Shown here one piece after another: positions 42,065 to 51,675 of a DNA stretch of 64,000 nucleotides (positions within the stretch are counted from its first letter, which is position 1; every line of letters begins with the position of its first letter). The notes beneath the pieces were generated by a model, which was given only the letters and a program-made list of their open reading frames with translations, had not been told where the DNA came from and ran no database searches. The DNA comes from Acidiferrum sp963783955 (GTDB lineage: Bacteria > Acidobacteriota > Terriglobia > Acidiferrales > UBA7541). Where the stretch lies: assembly GCA_963783955.1 (NCBI GenBank), contig CAWAPN010000005.1, positions 744,001 to 808,000 of the forward strand. The letters are read 5' to 3'. The position numbers were made by a program, and so were the translations under genes.

Positions 42065-43552
42065 TTAGCCTCCGAGGCGCAGCCAGGCGTGCCAGCAAAT
42101 GCGCAACATGCGCCAGCCGTTGGAAACGACCTTGGTCATCTTGCTGACGCCGTAAATGCGTTCCTGGTAGTGCACGGGGACTTCCACAATTTCCAAATGT
42201 AGCTTGCTGGCGCCAAAGAGCAGCTCGTAGTCGCCCCACAAATCCTGGATGCCCCAGCTCCCGAGATAGGGCTCGAGGCGCAGCCAGTCCTTTCGCCAGA
42301 GCACTTTCGTACCACAGAGGGTGTCCTTGATGCGCTGGTCGAGAAGAAAAGAAAAGAGCTGGCTGAAGAATTTGTTGCCGATGATGTTGGCAAACTTCAT
42401 TGCCATTTGCTGCATCGGGTAGACGAGGCGGCTGCCGTTGATAAAGCCTCCGTGCCGCTGCACCAGCGCGCGGAAGAAAAAAGGCAATTCCTCCGGCATG
42501 ACGGTAAGGTCGGCGTCCAGAATCATGAGCACGTCGCCGCGAGCCGCCCGGAAACCGGTCCAGACGTTTTCCGCCTTGCAGATGCCGGGGCCTTGGATCA
42601 GGCGAATTTCTCTTTCCGGGTAAAGGCCCTGCATGCGGCGGACTTCATCGGCGGTGCCGTCGGTGGATTTATCGTCGCAGAAAAGGATTTCGGTTTGCCG
42701 ACCCATCTCGGGGATGCGCTCAACCGCGGCCTGGATGTTACCGGCTTCGTTGCGGCATGGAACGACGACGGTGACCGTGACGTCGGACTCCTGCGCCGGC
42801 GGAACGATCGCGCGCGCCACCATGACTTGCATGAGGCAGAGACGCCGCAAACCCGGCAAGCGGGCCAGAAAATCATTCATGAGACTGCTCAGCAGCGGAA
42901 TGTACTTCGGAAACAGGAGCAGGCGATGCTTGCGAACAAGGCGAAAACCGGAGAGACGTAAGAATCCTCGAACATCATTCTCGCTGACCCAGTTGGGTTC
43001 GACGAAGCGCGAGCGCAAGCGCAGCTTGGTGGCCAGTTCGAGGATCGGCTGCCAGAAATGGTTGTAGTTGATGATGATCAGTTCCGTGCCGGCGTGACAA
43101 TGGGCGCGGACGCGCTCGAAGGCGTGCAAGATATCGACGGTGTCGAAGATGTGGTCGAAAAGGATGTAATCGAATGTCTCGTGGAGGGCGAGGTCTTCGG
43201 GATCGCTTTTTAGGAATTTTAATTCGGGATGTTCGGCTTGGGCGCGGGCGACCATGGCATCGCTGATGTCGATGCCAATGCCGTAGGCGGGTTTGGTGCA
43301 CGCGAGGAGATCGCCGGTCTCGCAGCGCAATGCGAGGACGCGTTTCGCCGGCTCGCCAATAAATTGCAGCAGACTCTGGAGGCGGCCGTAGAAGTATTTG
43401 TTCGCGCGAATCCATTTGGAGCGTTGCGGCGCGACAGATTCCTGGTGGCGGCGCCGGGCTTCTCGAACCTGTTCGAGAGCCGGGGGACCCCAGTTGGAGG
43501 ACTTCTCGAGTTCAGGCGCGGTTTGAATCATGGGGTGAGAATGCACTCGCAT
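42065..43552 (-). CDS. fusion: methyltransferase-like domain plus GT2 glycosyltransferase
   Basis: A 495-residue protein with two enzymatic modules. Residues about 45-215 follow a class I SAM methyltransferase (RVLALRCETGDLLA, GIGIDISDAMVARAQAEHP, FDYILFDHIFD), though motif I is altered (A-L-R-C-E-T-G instead of E-x-G-x-G). Residues about 255-480 are a GT2 enzyme (VTVVVPCRNEAGNI, ILFCDDKSTDGT, DVLMILDADLTVMPEEL). C-terminal hydrophobic stretches could touch the membrane. Such GT2 proteins build polyprenyl-phosphate sugars. Convergent with ligD. Confidence 0.82.
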   Translation of the reverse strand: MRVHSHPMIQTAPELEKSSNWGPPALEQVREARRRHQESVAPQRSKWIRANKYFYGRLQSLLQFIGEPAKRVLALRCETGDLLACTKPAYGIGIDISDAMVARAQAEHPELKFLKSDPEDLALHETFDYILFDHIFDTVDILHAFERVRAHCHAGTELIIINYNHFWQPILELATKLRLRSRFVEPNWVSENDVRGFLRLSGFRLVRKHRLLLFPKYIPLLSSLMNDFLARLPGLRRLCLMQVMVARAIVPPAQESDVTVTVVVPCRNEAGNIQAAVERIPEMGRQTEILFCDDKSTDGTADEVRRMQGLYPEREIRLIQGPGICKAENVWTGFRAARGDVLMILDADLTVMPEELPFFFRALVQRHGGFINGSRLVYPMQQMAMKFANIIGNKFFSQLFSFLLDQRIKDTLCGTKVLWRKDWLRLEPYLGSWGIQDLWGDYELLFGASKLHLEIVEVPVHYQERIYGVSKMTKVVSNGWRMLRICWHAWLRLGG

Positions 43553-43991
43553 TGGATGATAGCAATGGGGCGCGGGAACGCGGGAATTCGGAGGTCAGCC
43601 GGTGCTGGTTGAGTAAAGGAGTGCGTTTGTAGGTCGGGCTGTCCATGCCTAAGGGTGCTACGGACAATTCAAAATGGAGCACTTCGGCGATCTCGCACCT
43701 GAGCTACGTTATCTATTACGCCGGGCTCAAATCGCACGATCCTATACAAAACCGAATTCCGGAGATTGGAGTGGTTTGCCGAACCGTTCCCCGGTTTCTG
43801 GCGAGATCCTTGCTCCCGGAAGATTGGAGCGCACGAAACTTGCAGGGTAAGCAGAGTTCCAATTGTCCCACGGCGGAAATTCGTTGAAAAAGTACCGGAG
43901 CGAACCAGCACCGCTTGCACCCGCTTGCACCGTGCTCCGAACCCTAGTGTCAAAAGCCAAAGAAGTTTGGTATTGTCAGCGGGGGTGATGT
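43553..43991. other. intergenic, nothing recognised
   Basis: About 440 bases between two divergent genes. No supported ORF, RNA or strong hairpin; short direct repeat CACCGCTTGCACCCGCTTGCACC near 43908 only (CCGCTTGCA twice). Confidence 0.35.
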
Positions 43992-44546
43992 ATGAGGAAT
44001 CTACGTATGCTGTATGTGTTGGGTGTGGGTTTGGTGGTGATCGTTGGGGCGCTGGCTTTGCTGTCCGGCAATCTGCGCGCCGGGGATAAGGCACCGGCCG
44101 TGGGAACGGATGCGCCCGATTTCACGTTGAATTCGCAGGACGGCAAGCCGATCAGCTTGCATGATTTTCGCGGCAAGTGGGTTGTGCTTTATTTCTATCC
44201 GAAGGACATGACGAAGGGCTGCACGATCGAAGCGCACAATTTCCAGCGCGACATGGCCAAGTATGAGGCAAAAAACGCGGTCATTCTCGGTGTGAGCGTG
44301 CAGGACGAGAAATCGCACCAGGAGTTTTGCGCGAAGGAAAGCCTGAACTTCAAGCTCTTGGCGGATACGAAGTATGAGGTTTCGGACAAGTACGACTCCG
44401 CGATGAACTTTGGCGTGACGAAACTCTCTGCGCGGCATACGTTCCTGATCGATCCGAGCGGTAAGGTCCGCAAAGTGTGGACCGATGTGGACGTGAACAA
44501 GCACAGTGACGAAGTGCTGGCGGCGCTGGACGAACTCAGCAAGTAA
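43992..44546 (+). CDS. membrane-anchored peroxiredoxin (BCP/PrxQ type, apparent 1-Cys)
   Basis: A 184-residue thiol peroxidase. The N-terminal hydrophobic helix (LYVLGVGLVVIVGALALLSG) acts as an anchor or signal peptide, so the enzyme works outside the cytoplasm. The active site is FYPKDMTKGCTIEAHNF: Thr and the peroxidatic Cys C77 are present, but the resolving Cys five residues later in most BCPs is His (H82). One other cysteine (EFCAKE, about 114) could resolve instead. The C-terminal thioredoxin-fold arginine is at SARHTF. Confidence 0.9.
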   Translation: MRNLRMLYVLGVGLVVIVGALALLSGNLRAGDKAPAVGTDAPDFTLNSQDGKPISLHDFRGKWVVLYFYPKDMTKGCTIEAHNFQRDMAKYEAKNAVILGVSVQDEKSHQEFCAKESLNFKLLADTKYEVSDKYDSAMNFGVTKLSARHTFLIDPSGKVRKVWTDVDVNKHSDEVLAALDELSK

Positions 44547-44661
44547 CTGCGCGGAACCTTTGGGCTGCGAACCTTACTCGCCACCGAACCTTTCCGATCA
44601 CGTGATGACATTCCTGGCGGAAGCACGCTAGAATGCCCAGCGTTTGTTTGCGGAGGCCACC

Positions 44662-45423
44662 ATGATTCGCCGTACCGCATTGCTTGCCATTTTCCTTGGG
44701 GTCGTTTTGTGCTTTGCCGCGCTGTTTCCTGCCGCTGCGGATAACACGCAAACTGTCAGCTATAGGAGCGGCGACGAAACGGTCAACGGGTATTTGGCGC
44801 TGCCTTCGGGAAGCGGCAAGCATCCTGCGATTATTGTGATTCACGAGTGGTGGGGGCTGAACGACTGGGTGAAGGACCAGACGAAGCAGTTTGCGGCCGA
44901 CGGCTATGTGGCGCTGGCGGTCGATCTTTATCGCGGCAAAGTCGGGACGAACCCGGACGAGGCGCACATCCTGATGCGCGGGCTGCCGGACGATCGCGGA
45001 TTGCGCGACCTAGAGGCAGCGTTTGCGTACCTGGCTTCACGGCCGGACGTGGAGGCAAAGAGGATTGGCAGCATCGGCTGGTGCATGGGCGGGGGATGGT
45101 CGATCAAACTGGCCGAGGATCAGCCGAAGCTTGCAGCTTTTGTGGTGAATTACGGTTCACTTCCGACCGACGCCGCGATCATTGCGAAGATCAAGGCGCC
45201 GATGCTGGGAAATTTCGGCGCCGATGACAAGGGCATTCCGCCGCAAAGCGTTCATGCGTTTGAAGCGGCGATGAAAGCGGATGGCAGGAACCCGGACATC
45301 AAGATTTATGAAGGCGCGGGACACGCGTTCCAAAACCCCAATAATAAAGACGGATATCGTAAGGATGCGACCGAGGATGCGGGTAAGCGGATCACCTCCT
45401 TTTTTCATAAGGAACTGCAATAG
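44662..45423 (+). CDS. exported dienelactone hydrolase family protein
   Basis: A 253-residue alpha/beta hydrolase from ATG 44662 (CGGAGG upstream). Signal peptide LLAIFLGVVLCFAALFPAAAD. The DLH pattern is complete: VIHEWWGLNDWVKDQT (oxyanion region), nucleophile Cys in GWCMGGGWS, Asp in NFGADDKGIPP and His in YEGAGHAFQNP. Substrates of periplasmic members are unclear; ester or lactone hydrolysis is expected. It follows the peroxiredoxin by 115 bases on the same strand. Confidence 0.9.
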   Translation: MIRRTALLAIFLGVVLCFAALFPAAADNTQTVSYRSGDETVNGYLALPSGSGKHPAIIVIHEWWGLNDWVKDQTKQFAADGYVALAVDLYRGKVGTNPDEAHILMRGLPDDRGLRDLEAAFAYLASRPDVEAKRIGSIGWCMGGGWSIKLAEDQPKLAAFVVNYGSLPTDAAIIAKIKAPMLGNFGADDKGIPPQSVHAFEAAMKADGRNPDIKIYEGAGHAFQNPNNKDGYRKDATEDAGKRITSFFHKELQ

Positions 45424-46122
45424 TCAGAAGTAGTTGAACGCCAGAACCTTGCCCGGCTTGGAAAGAACAATTTCCAGGCCCAGCAGGTTTTCCCTAATTT
45501 CACTTTGAAGTCTGGTGCGTGAAATCATCTGTTCGAATTCGCTTTTGGTGTAAGCGCGTTTGAGCAGCATGTGGCGGAATGTGAGCTTGGTGATGACTGC
45601 GTTCACGGTGCCGACCTTCATTCCAGCCACAGCTTGATTGATCGATTCCATAGACGCATCTCTGCGCAGATCGATGATCAGAGCCTGCCCGCCGGGCTTT
45701 AGAACACGGTGCATTTCTTCCAGGGCGCGTTGCGGCTCGCTGAAATTCTTGAACGCGGCCCGGCAAAGAAGAAAGTCGAAGGAATCGTCCGCGAAGGGCA
45801 TGCGGGAAGCGTTTCCGTACCGGAAATCGACGCCTACTCCCGCCTTTGCGGCATTGGCGCGGGCGATTTCGACAAACGTTTCGCTGATGTCGAGGCCGGT
45901 GATTTGGAAGCCGCCGAGTTTCGCCAGTTCGATCGCGAAGTAACCGGGTCCAGGCGCGACTTCGAGAACGGACGAGTCCGCCGGAATCTGTCCGGCGGTG
46001 CGGCGCGCCAGCGCTTTGAAATCGTCCATGGATTTCTTGGTCAGGCTCGCATACCAACGGGCCACCGCGCCGTTCATTCCCATTCCTTTATAAGGTTTTG
46101 CTGCGGATGCGTAAGCGTTCAT
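45424..46122 (-). CDS. class I SAM-dependent methyltransferase
   Basis: A 232-residue methyltransferase (Methyltransf_11 type). Motif I is EVAPGPGYFAIELAK near 53, the acidic loop GLDISETFVEIARANAAKAG near 76, motif with RYGNASRMPFADDSFDFLLCRAAFKNF, and post-motif LKPGGQALIIDLRRD. No membrane segment. ATG 46122 has GGGGAGGAG upstream. Substrate unknown. Convergent with the dienelactone hydrolase gene, with stops adjacent. Confidence 0.88.
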   Translation of the reverse strand: MNAYASAAKPYKGMGMNGAVARWYASLTKKSMDDFKALARRTAGQIPADSSVLEVAPGPGYFAIELAKLGGFQITGLDISETFVEIARANAAKAGVGVDFRYGNASRMPFADDSFDFLLCRAAFKNFSEPQRALEEMHRVLKPGGQALIIDLRRDASMESINQAVAGMKVGTVNAVITKLTFRHMLLKRAYTKSEFEQMISRTRLQSEIRENLLGLEIVLSKPGKVLAFNYF

Positions 46123-46266
46123 GAACTCCTCCCCTCAAGATCAAGCCTAACTGGCGAGGGAACAGCGTTGAAGATTGATTCGGCGAACGAGCGACGGTAA
46201 TCGGCGAATGGGGATTTGTAACCGGTGAAAAACCAACCCGGCAACGGGCCCGCGTGACCGCCCGAG

Positions 46267-46734
46267 CTACTGTCCGTTCGTGACCGACAGCCTGCGTTCA
46301 TCAGCGGTGATCAGCGTCAAATCGTAGGCTAAGGCTGTGGCACGGAGGAAGCGGGCTCCTGGGTCTCTCCAGCCGAGCAGGGCAAAACGCATTTCCTGGA
46401 CAACCCTCCAGTCCCAGGGCGCTTCCTGCAAGCCCAACTCAGATCGATTGCGGATGGAGCCAACGTAGGTTTTCTTTCTCCAAATTCGCATCTGCGAGAC
46501 CATTCTTCTCTTCGCTTCATAGCCAGATGTGGATGTCGAGCAGGAGCTACATCGGTATCGGTCCTCAGCCTCCTGCGAGCTTACGCGCTTGATGGGTTGC
46601 GAGGGAGGCTCGAAGCGGGCGACCGGATGGCCGAATCGGGTGACCAGGATAGGCTCTCCCGTCTTGCATACTTGCTCGAGCACCTCAAGACAGGTGGCTT
46701 GGAACTTAGAAATGGCAATCGTCTGATATCCTTC
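46267..46734 (-). pseudogene. VapBC-like toxin-antitoxin relic fused by deletion
   Basis: On the minus strand the first 40 residues read ISKFQATCLEVLEQVCKTGE and PILVTRFGHPVARFEPP, a Phd/YefM-type antitoxin DNA-binding region, but no start codon stands before it in frame. After about 70 unrelated residues the frame ends with WRDPGARFLRATALAYDLTLITADERRL, the C-terminal PIN-domain segment of VapC with D-P-x-x-R-F and T-A-D-E. The toxin N-terminus is gone. A deletion has joined the two halves in one open frame (46267-46683). Confidence 0.65.
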
Positions 46735-46755
46735 GCTCGGTCAAGCGACTAGGGG

Positions 46756-49700
46756 CTACGGTTCGTCGTCGCCGTCGGAAGGTCCGCCGAGTTCTTCTTC
46801 GAGTGGCTTCTTGGGGTCGATCGAAGAGAGCCCCGCTTTGGCCAGCTCCTTATTAAGGTCGGGAATGTCACGCTCGCGAATGGCGCTCCAGCGGCGGCGC
46901 ATGGCGGTTTCACTCTGTTCGAGGTCCTGGTAGGCATTGCTGGCTTGGGTCGTCGGTGCGGCATCGGCGCTGTTCGCTACCGCGAGGATTGCTGCGAAAT
47001 GCTGGTTGAGAGTGGAGAGATTTTCCGGCTGTTTGCCGCTTGAGGGCACGCCAAAGAAACTGCGCTGAGTTGCGCCTTCGAGTTCGGCACACTGGCTGTC
47101 GAGCGCGGCGAGTCCTTTGACGAGTTTGTCCTTTGCACGAGCCTCTTTCGATAGGTCTTTTATCTGTTCGCGCACAGATTTCGCTTGCTCTAGCGACTCA
47201 AAACTATAGTTCATGCCTTCGACTGCACCCGTTTGCATTTCGTACTGCTTGCGCAGGTCGTCGATCGGAGTGTTGATCCGCGGATCCATCTTCAGCGCGA
47301 GGGGCTGCGTGGAACTTTGTCCGTACACGGTGAGTTTGACCGTATACGAACCTGGAAGCGCCCAGGTACCGAGAGGAACGAGCGGAGTGTTGTGCAGAAT
47401 GGCGGAAATCGGGAACTCTCTTTCGAGCGCGTCCGGCGGGGCGTAATGAAGATTCCAGACGAAGCGGTGCATGCCGGCTTCGGGAGAGAGAATCTGCGTG
47501 GGGCGGACCCAATACATCGGAATCGGATGCGCTGCGGCCAGTTTCTCGATGGACGGCGGCTTATCGGTGCTGGCATAGCGGCGAACGACCGCGCCATTGG
47601 AGTCGAGAATTTCGAGTGTGACCGGGCCCTGGGCGTTGGCGGCCAAATAGTAGTCGATGATGGCGCCATCGGGCGGATTCTTACCTTCAGGGACCTCCGG
47701 AGGTAGCGGTGTATCGGGATTGCGATTCCAACGCCAGCGGAGTGCGGTTTGCGGCGCGAACAGGATCACCGATTGCTGAGCCAGTTTGTCGCTCAATTGC
47801 CGCAGAGGGGTAATGTCATCGAGAATCCAGAAGGAGCGTCCGTGCGTGGCGACGACTAAGTCCTCGCCGTGGATGCTGAGATCGCGCATGGAAGTGTGCG
47901 GCAGGTTGAGTTGAAGCGGCTGCCAGGAGTCACCTTCGTTGAAGGAGATATAGACGGAATTCTCGGTGCCAGCAAAAAGCAAGCCCTTGCGTTGCGGGTC
48001 TTCACGCACGACGTTTGATGCGGCGTTTGCTGGAAGGCCGGTCACGATTTCCTGCCAACTGGCTCCGTAGTCGCGCGTGCGGAAAATGTGAGGACGCAAA
48101 TCATCCAAGCGAAACGTATTGATGGCCGCATACAGCGTACCGGCGTCGAAGTGCGAAGCTTCGAGAATCGAGACCTTCGCCCAGGGCACAAGTGCAGACG
48201 GAGTGACGTTTTTCCAAGTTTTGCCGCCATCGCGCGTTAACTGAATCAAGCCATCGTCGGTGCCGGCCCAAATGGTGTCTGGCTCCTTGAAGGAAGGCGC
48301 GACGGCGTAAATCGTGCCGCGATGCTTCCCTTTTTCCTGATCGCCGGAGGAAAATGGGCCGAGATTCGCGGGCATGGCGTAGGATTCGCGGGTCAGATCT
48401 GGGCTGATGATGGTCCAACTGCGGCCCTGGTCGGTGGTTTTGAACAGTACGTTTGCGCCAAAGTACAGAACGTTCGGATCGAGCGGCGAAAAAATTAAGG
48501 GAAGCGTGCGATTGTAGCGATATTCGCCGCGGCGGATGGGTTCGGGCGCGACGTCGGCCACTTCGCCGATATCCTGGCGCGTGCGCGTCAGCTTTGCGCC
48601 GAAGACGATGTTGGGATCCTTGGGATCGACAATCGCCCGGCCGTATTCGAACACGCCCGGCAGGCTCCAATCGCGAAAGGAGATTCCGCCGTAGTCGCTG
48701 CGGCTTTTTGTGGCCACGCTGCCGGATTCCTGCTGGCCGCCGTAGACCCAGTAGGGAAAGCGATTGTCGGTGTTGACGTCGTAGAACTGCGCGGTGGGCT
48801 GATTGTACCAACTGCTCCAGGTATCGCCGCCGTTTACGCTGATCGCAGCGCCTTGATCGGCAGAAATTGCGATGATCTGCGGATTTTCCGTACTGACCCA
48901 GATGCGTTGGTAATCGTCGCCGCCGGGTGCGCCTTTCCAGCCCGCAAATGTTTTGCCGCCATCGGCGGATTTCCAAGCAGCGGTGTTGGCAACGTAGATC
49001 ACGTCGGGATTGTCCGGGGCGATGGCGATGCCCATGGCGCCCGGGCCACGTCCGCCGATGCGGTGATCGGAGTTGACCAGTTGCCAGGATTCGCCGGCAT
49101 CGTCGGAGCGATAGATGCCGGCTTTCTCTTTTTTCGTCTCCACATTGAGATACATGCGTTTCGGATTGCTCGGGGCGATGGCAATACCGATGCGCGAAAG
49201 CCCGTCTTCGGCGGTGGGCAATCCTTGCGTGATTGGCTGCCAGGTGGTGCCGCCATCGGTGGATTTGTAAAGACCGCTGCCGGGAATAATGAAGGATTCG
49301 CCGCTACGAACTTCCCAGGGAGCGACGCGCGCGGCCCAGAGAGCGGCGAACAAGGTTTGCGGGTCGTTCGGGTCCATGACGACATCGGCGGCGCCGGTGT
49401 TCTCATCCTTATACAAGACCTTTTCGAAGGTTTTTCCTCCGTCGACGGAGCGAAAGACGCCGCGCACAGGATTCGGGCCGTAGGGGTGGCCTTCGGCCGA
49501 GACAAAGAGGCGGTCGGAATTTTTCGGATCGACCACGATGGCGGTAATCTGCTGGGCGTCTCTCAGATTGAGATTCATCCAGGTTTTCCCCGCGTCCGTG
49601 GATTTATAGATTCCGTCTCCGACGGAAAGGTCGGGACGCTGCAGGCCTTCGCCGCTGCCAACATAAATGATGTTGGGATCGGAAGGCGCAACGGCAATCG

Positions 49701-49983
49701 CGCCGACTGAGCCTGTCGGTTGATGGTCAAAAATGGGATTCCAGGTGTTGCCAAAATCGTCCGACTTCCAGACCCCGCCATTCACCGGAGCCATATAAAA
49801 AACATTGGGTTGATGAGGAACACCGCTAATCGCCACGGTGCGTCCGCCACGGAACGGCCCGATGCAACGCCAGCGCATCTCGGAGAAAAGCTTCTGGTCA
49901 AATGGTTGCGCGCCAAGCGGGAGTGCTACGGACACGGCTAAACTCGCGAACACTGCCCAGCGCGCGATTTTTCTGAAACGCAT
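46756..49983 (-). CDS. large exported VPS10/sortilin-like Asp-box beta-propeller protein
   Basis: A 1075-residue protein from ATG 49983 (GGAGG upstream) with a signal peptide (ARWAVFASLAVSVALPLGA). It contains at least nine Asp-box turns (S-x-D-x-G-x-T-W type: SDDFGNTW, STDAGKTW, SVDGGKTF, STDGGTTW, SDDAGESW, SADGGKTF, NGGDTW, TTDQGRSW, TRDGGKTW), spread over residues about 60-720, making one or two propellers. The C-terminal 350 residues hold an immunoglobulin-like domain and helices. Sialidase catalytic residues are not evident, so a binding or structural role is as likely as hydrolysis. Confidence 0.85.
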   Translation of the reverse strand: MRFRKIARWAVFASLAVSVALPLGAQPFDQKLFSEMRWRCIGPFRGGRTVAISGVPHQPNVFYMAPVNGGVWKSDDFGNTWNPIFDHQPTGSVGAIAVAPSDPNIIYVGSGEGLQRPDLSVGDGIYKSTDAGKTWMNLNLRDAQQITAIVVDPKNSDRLFVSAEGHPYGPNPVRGVFRSVDGGKTFEKVLYKDENTGAADVVMDPNDPQTLFAALWAARVAPWEVRSGESFIIPGSGLYKSTDGGTTWQPITQGLPTAEDGLSRIGIAIAPSNPKRMYLNVETKKEKAGIYRSDDAGESWQLVNSDHRIGGRGPGAMGIAIAPDNPDVIYVANTAAWKSADGGKTFAGWKGAPGGDDYQRIWVSTENPQIIAISADQGAAISVNGGDTWSSWYNQPTAQFYDVNTDNRFPYWVYGGQQESGSVATKSRSDYGGISFRDWSLPGVFEYGRAIVDPKDPNIVFGAKLTRTRQDIGEVADVAPEPIRRGEYRYNRTLPLIFSPLDPNVLYFGANVLFKTTDQGRSWTIISPDLTRESYAMPANLGPFSSGDQEKGKHRGTIYAVAPSFKEPDTIWAGTDDGLIQLTRDGGKTWKNVTPSALVPWAKVSILEASHFDAGTLYAAINTFRLDDLRPHIFRTRDYGASWQEIVTGLPANAASNVVREDPQRKGLLFAGTENSVYISFNEGDSWQPLQLNLPHTSMRDLSIHGEDLVVATHGRSFWILDDITPLRQLSDKLAQQSVILFAPQTALRWRWNRNPDTPLPPEVPEGKNPPDGAIIDYYLAANAQGPVTLEILDSNGAVVRRYASTDKPPSIEKLAAAHPIPMYWVRPTQILSPEAGMHRFVWNLHYAPPDALEREFPISAILHNTPLVPLGTWALPGSYTVKLTVYGQSSTQPLALKMDPRINTPIDDLRKQYEMQTGAVEGMNYSFESLEQAKSVREQIKDLSKEARAKDKLVKGLAALDSQCAELEGATQRSFFGVPSSGKQPENLSTLNQHFAAILAVANSADAAPTTQASNAYQDLEQSETAMRRRWSAIRERDIPDLNKELAKAGLSSIDPKKPLEEELGGPSDGDDEP

Positions 49984-50116
49984 CAGTTTCCTCCATTGAA
50001 CAGCCGAGAATAACTCTGGCCACGTGTTAGGGCAAACCTCGCGTGGAATGCGCCACCAGAAAACAGGTTTCGAGCCGAGCACGGGTGTTATACGCTTCTT
50101 TCTTCCTGGATTCCTT

Positions 50117-51415
50117 ATGGCCGACGAACAAACGGTTCCGCGTTCCAAAGGCGAGGGCCCGCGCAGTCCCTTCATTCTCGCGATACTGTCGTTGCTCGTG
50201 GGAGCCGTTGCAGGTCTGGCCGGAGCGATTTTTCGAATCGGCCTCCGGAATTTTGACGTCTGGCGCACGGTGCTGGTCCTCAAGGCGCATGAATTGGGAT
50301 GGGGCGGAATTGTCGCCGTGGTAACCACTACGGCTTTGGCCGCAGCGGTTGCGGCGTGGATGGTTCGGACCATTGCGCCGGAATCGAGCGGCAGCGGAAT
50401 TCCCTATGTAGAAAGGCAGTTGCGGGAAGGTTGGATCGGCAATCCCGTTCGGATTTTCCTTGTGAAGTTTTTTGGCGGGTGGCTGGCAATCGGCAGCGGC
50501 CTGGCTCTGGGGCGCGAGGGCCCGACGGTGCAGATCGGAGCAGTGATCGGACATTTATTCGGAGGAGCTTTTCGACGGAACGCCAATGATTGCCGGGTAC
50601 TGTTGGCCGCGGGAGCGGGCGCCGGACTGGCAACCGCATTTAACGCACCCATTTCCGGAGCCGTTTTTGTTTTGGAAGAGCTGCTGGGCTCGTTCGATGT
50701 CCCGATTTCCATTGCGACTTTAGGCACTTCGGCCGCCGCGATTGGAGTCGCGAGATTGATGCTGGGCCAATCGCCCGATTTTTCCGTGCCATCGCTGGAA
50801 CATTGGCACGTCGCGCCGCTCGGTTCTCACCTGGCGCTCGGGGTTGTGTTGGGGATTTTGGGCGTGGCGTATAGCCGGGCGATTTTGGGCGCCATCGCGC
50901 TGCAGGCTCGGCTGAGTAAGATCGCGATTGAGTGGCGCGCGGGGGCGATCGGAGCGCTGATTGGTTTGTTGGGATGGTTTTCGCCGACTTTGATCGGTGG
51001 TGGCGATGACCTCACACAGCAGGTTCTGAGCGGCAATGCGCTGTTTGGGTCGGTGGGCGTCATTTTTTTGATTCGCTTCGTGCTCGGTCCACTCTCGTAT
51101 TCGGCAGAAACTCCGGGAGGCTTGTTTGCGCCGATGTTGACCATCGGCTCGCAGGCGGGATTCCTGCTCGGATGGTTGTGGATCCGCGTGTTCAGCCGCA
51201 GTGCTTTCCTGCCGCAGGAATTTGCCGTCGTGGGCATGGCGGCATTTTTTACGGCGGTCGTACGCGCGCCAGTCACGGGGATCACCCTGGTCATTGAGTT
51301 AACCGGAAGTTCCTCTCTGCTCTTGCCGATGCTGGCAGCCACATTTGCTGCAATGACGGTCGCGACGATCCTGAGGCAGCCGCCGATTTACAACTCGCTG
51401 CGAGTGATACGGTAG
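50117..51415 (+). CDS. clcA: CLC family chloride channel or H+/Cl- antiporter
   Basis: A 432-residue CLC protein from ATG 50117. Ion-pathway motifs are present: GSGIPYVE (selectivity), GREGPTVQ with the gating glutamate, FNAPISGAVFVLEEL, and GGLFAPML near the C-terminus. About a dozen membrane helices are predicted, and there is no CBS domain. The internal proton-glutamate position (E203 of E. coli) needs an alignment, so channel versus antiporter is left open. Divergent from the Asp-box gene. Confidence 0.93.
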   Translation: MADEQTVPRSKGEGPRSPFILAILSLLVGAVAGLAGAIFRIGLRNFDVWRTVLVLKAHELGWGGIVAVVTTTALAAAVAAWMVRTIAPESSGSGIPYVERQLREGWIGNPVRIFLVKFFGGWLAIGSGLALGREGPTVQIGAVIGHLFGGAFRRNANDCRVLLAAGAGAGLATAFNAPISGAVFVLEELLGSFDVPISIATLGTSAAAIGVARLMLGQSPDFSVPSLEHWHVAPLGSHLALGVVLGILGVAYSRAILGAIALQARLSKIAIEWRAGAIGALIGLLGWFSPTLIGGGDDLTQQVLSGNALFGSVGVIFLIRFVLGPLSYSAETPGGLFAPMLTIGSQAGFLLGWLWIRVFSRSAFLPQEFAVVGMAAFFTAVVRAPVTGITLVIELTGSSSLLLPMLAATFAAMTVATILRQPPIYNSLRVIR

Positions 51416-51423
51416 GCTGTTCA

Positions 51424-51655
51424 TGCCGATGAACCTGAAATTCAAATTGATTGCGCCCTCCGTCGTAGTGGTTTGCGCTGCTGATATGGCAACCACACCC
51501 GCGCTTGGCTCTTATGTGGCGCTGCCCTTTTTTGCACTGCCATCGCGGTGATCGTGTTGCGCCTGCTAAATAAGGAAAGAGTGCCGCGAGAACTGTAGGG
51601 TTACGTCGAATATTGTCAGGGAACCCGGGCTCGGCTGATTCCGTATATCTGGTAA
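51424..51655 (+). pseudogene. decayed ICMT-like membrane methyltransferase
   Basis: Three pieces of one protein lie in order: MPMNLKFKLIAPSVVVVCAA from ATG 51424; after a frame change LFCTAIAVIVLRLLNKERVPREL; then an in-frame TAG (51596-51598) and GYVEYCQGTRARLIPYIW with TAA at 51655. The last piece is the typical C-terminal end of isoprenylcysteine carboxyl methyltransferase-like proteins (GYxEYxxxxRxRLIPxxW). One frameshift, one stop and a missing middle make it non-functional. Confidence 0.6.
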
Positions 51656-51675
51656 GTTCGGACGAAAGGATCCCC

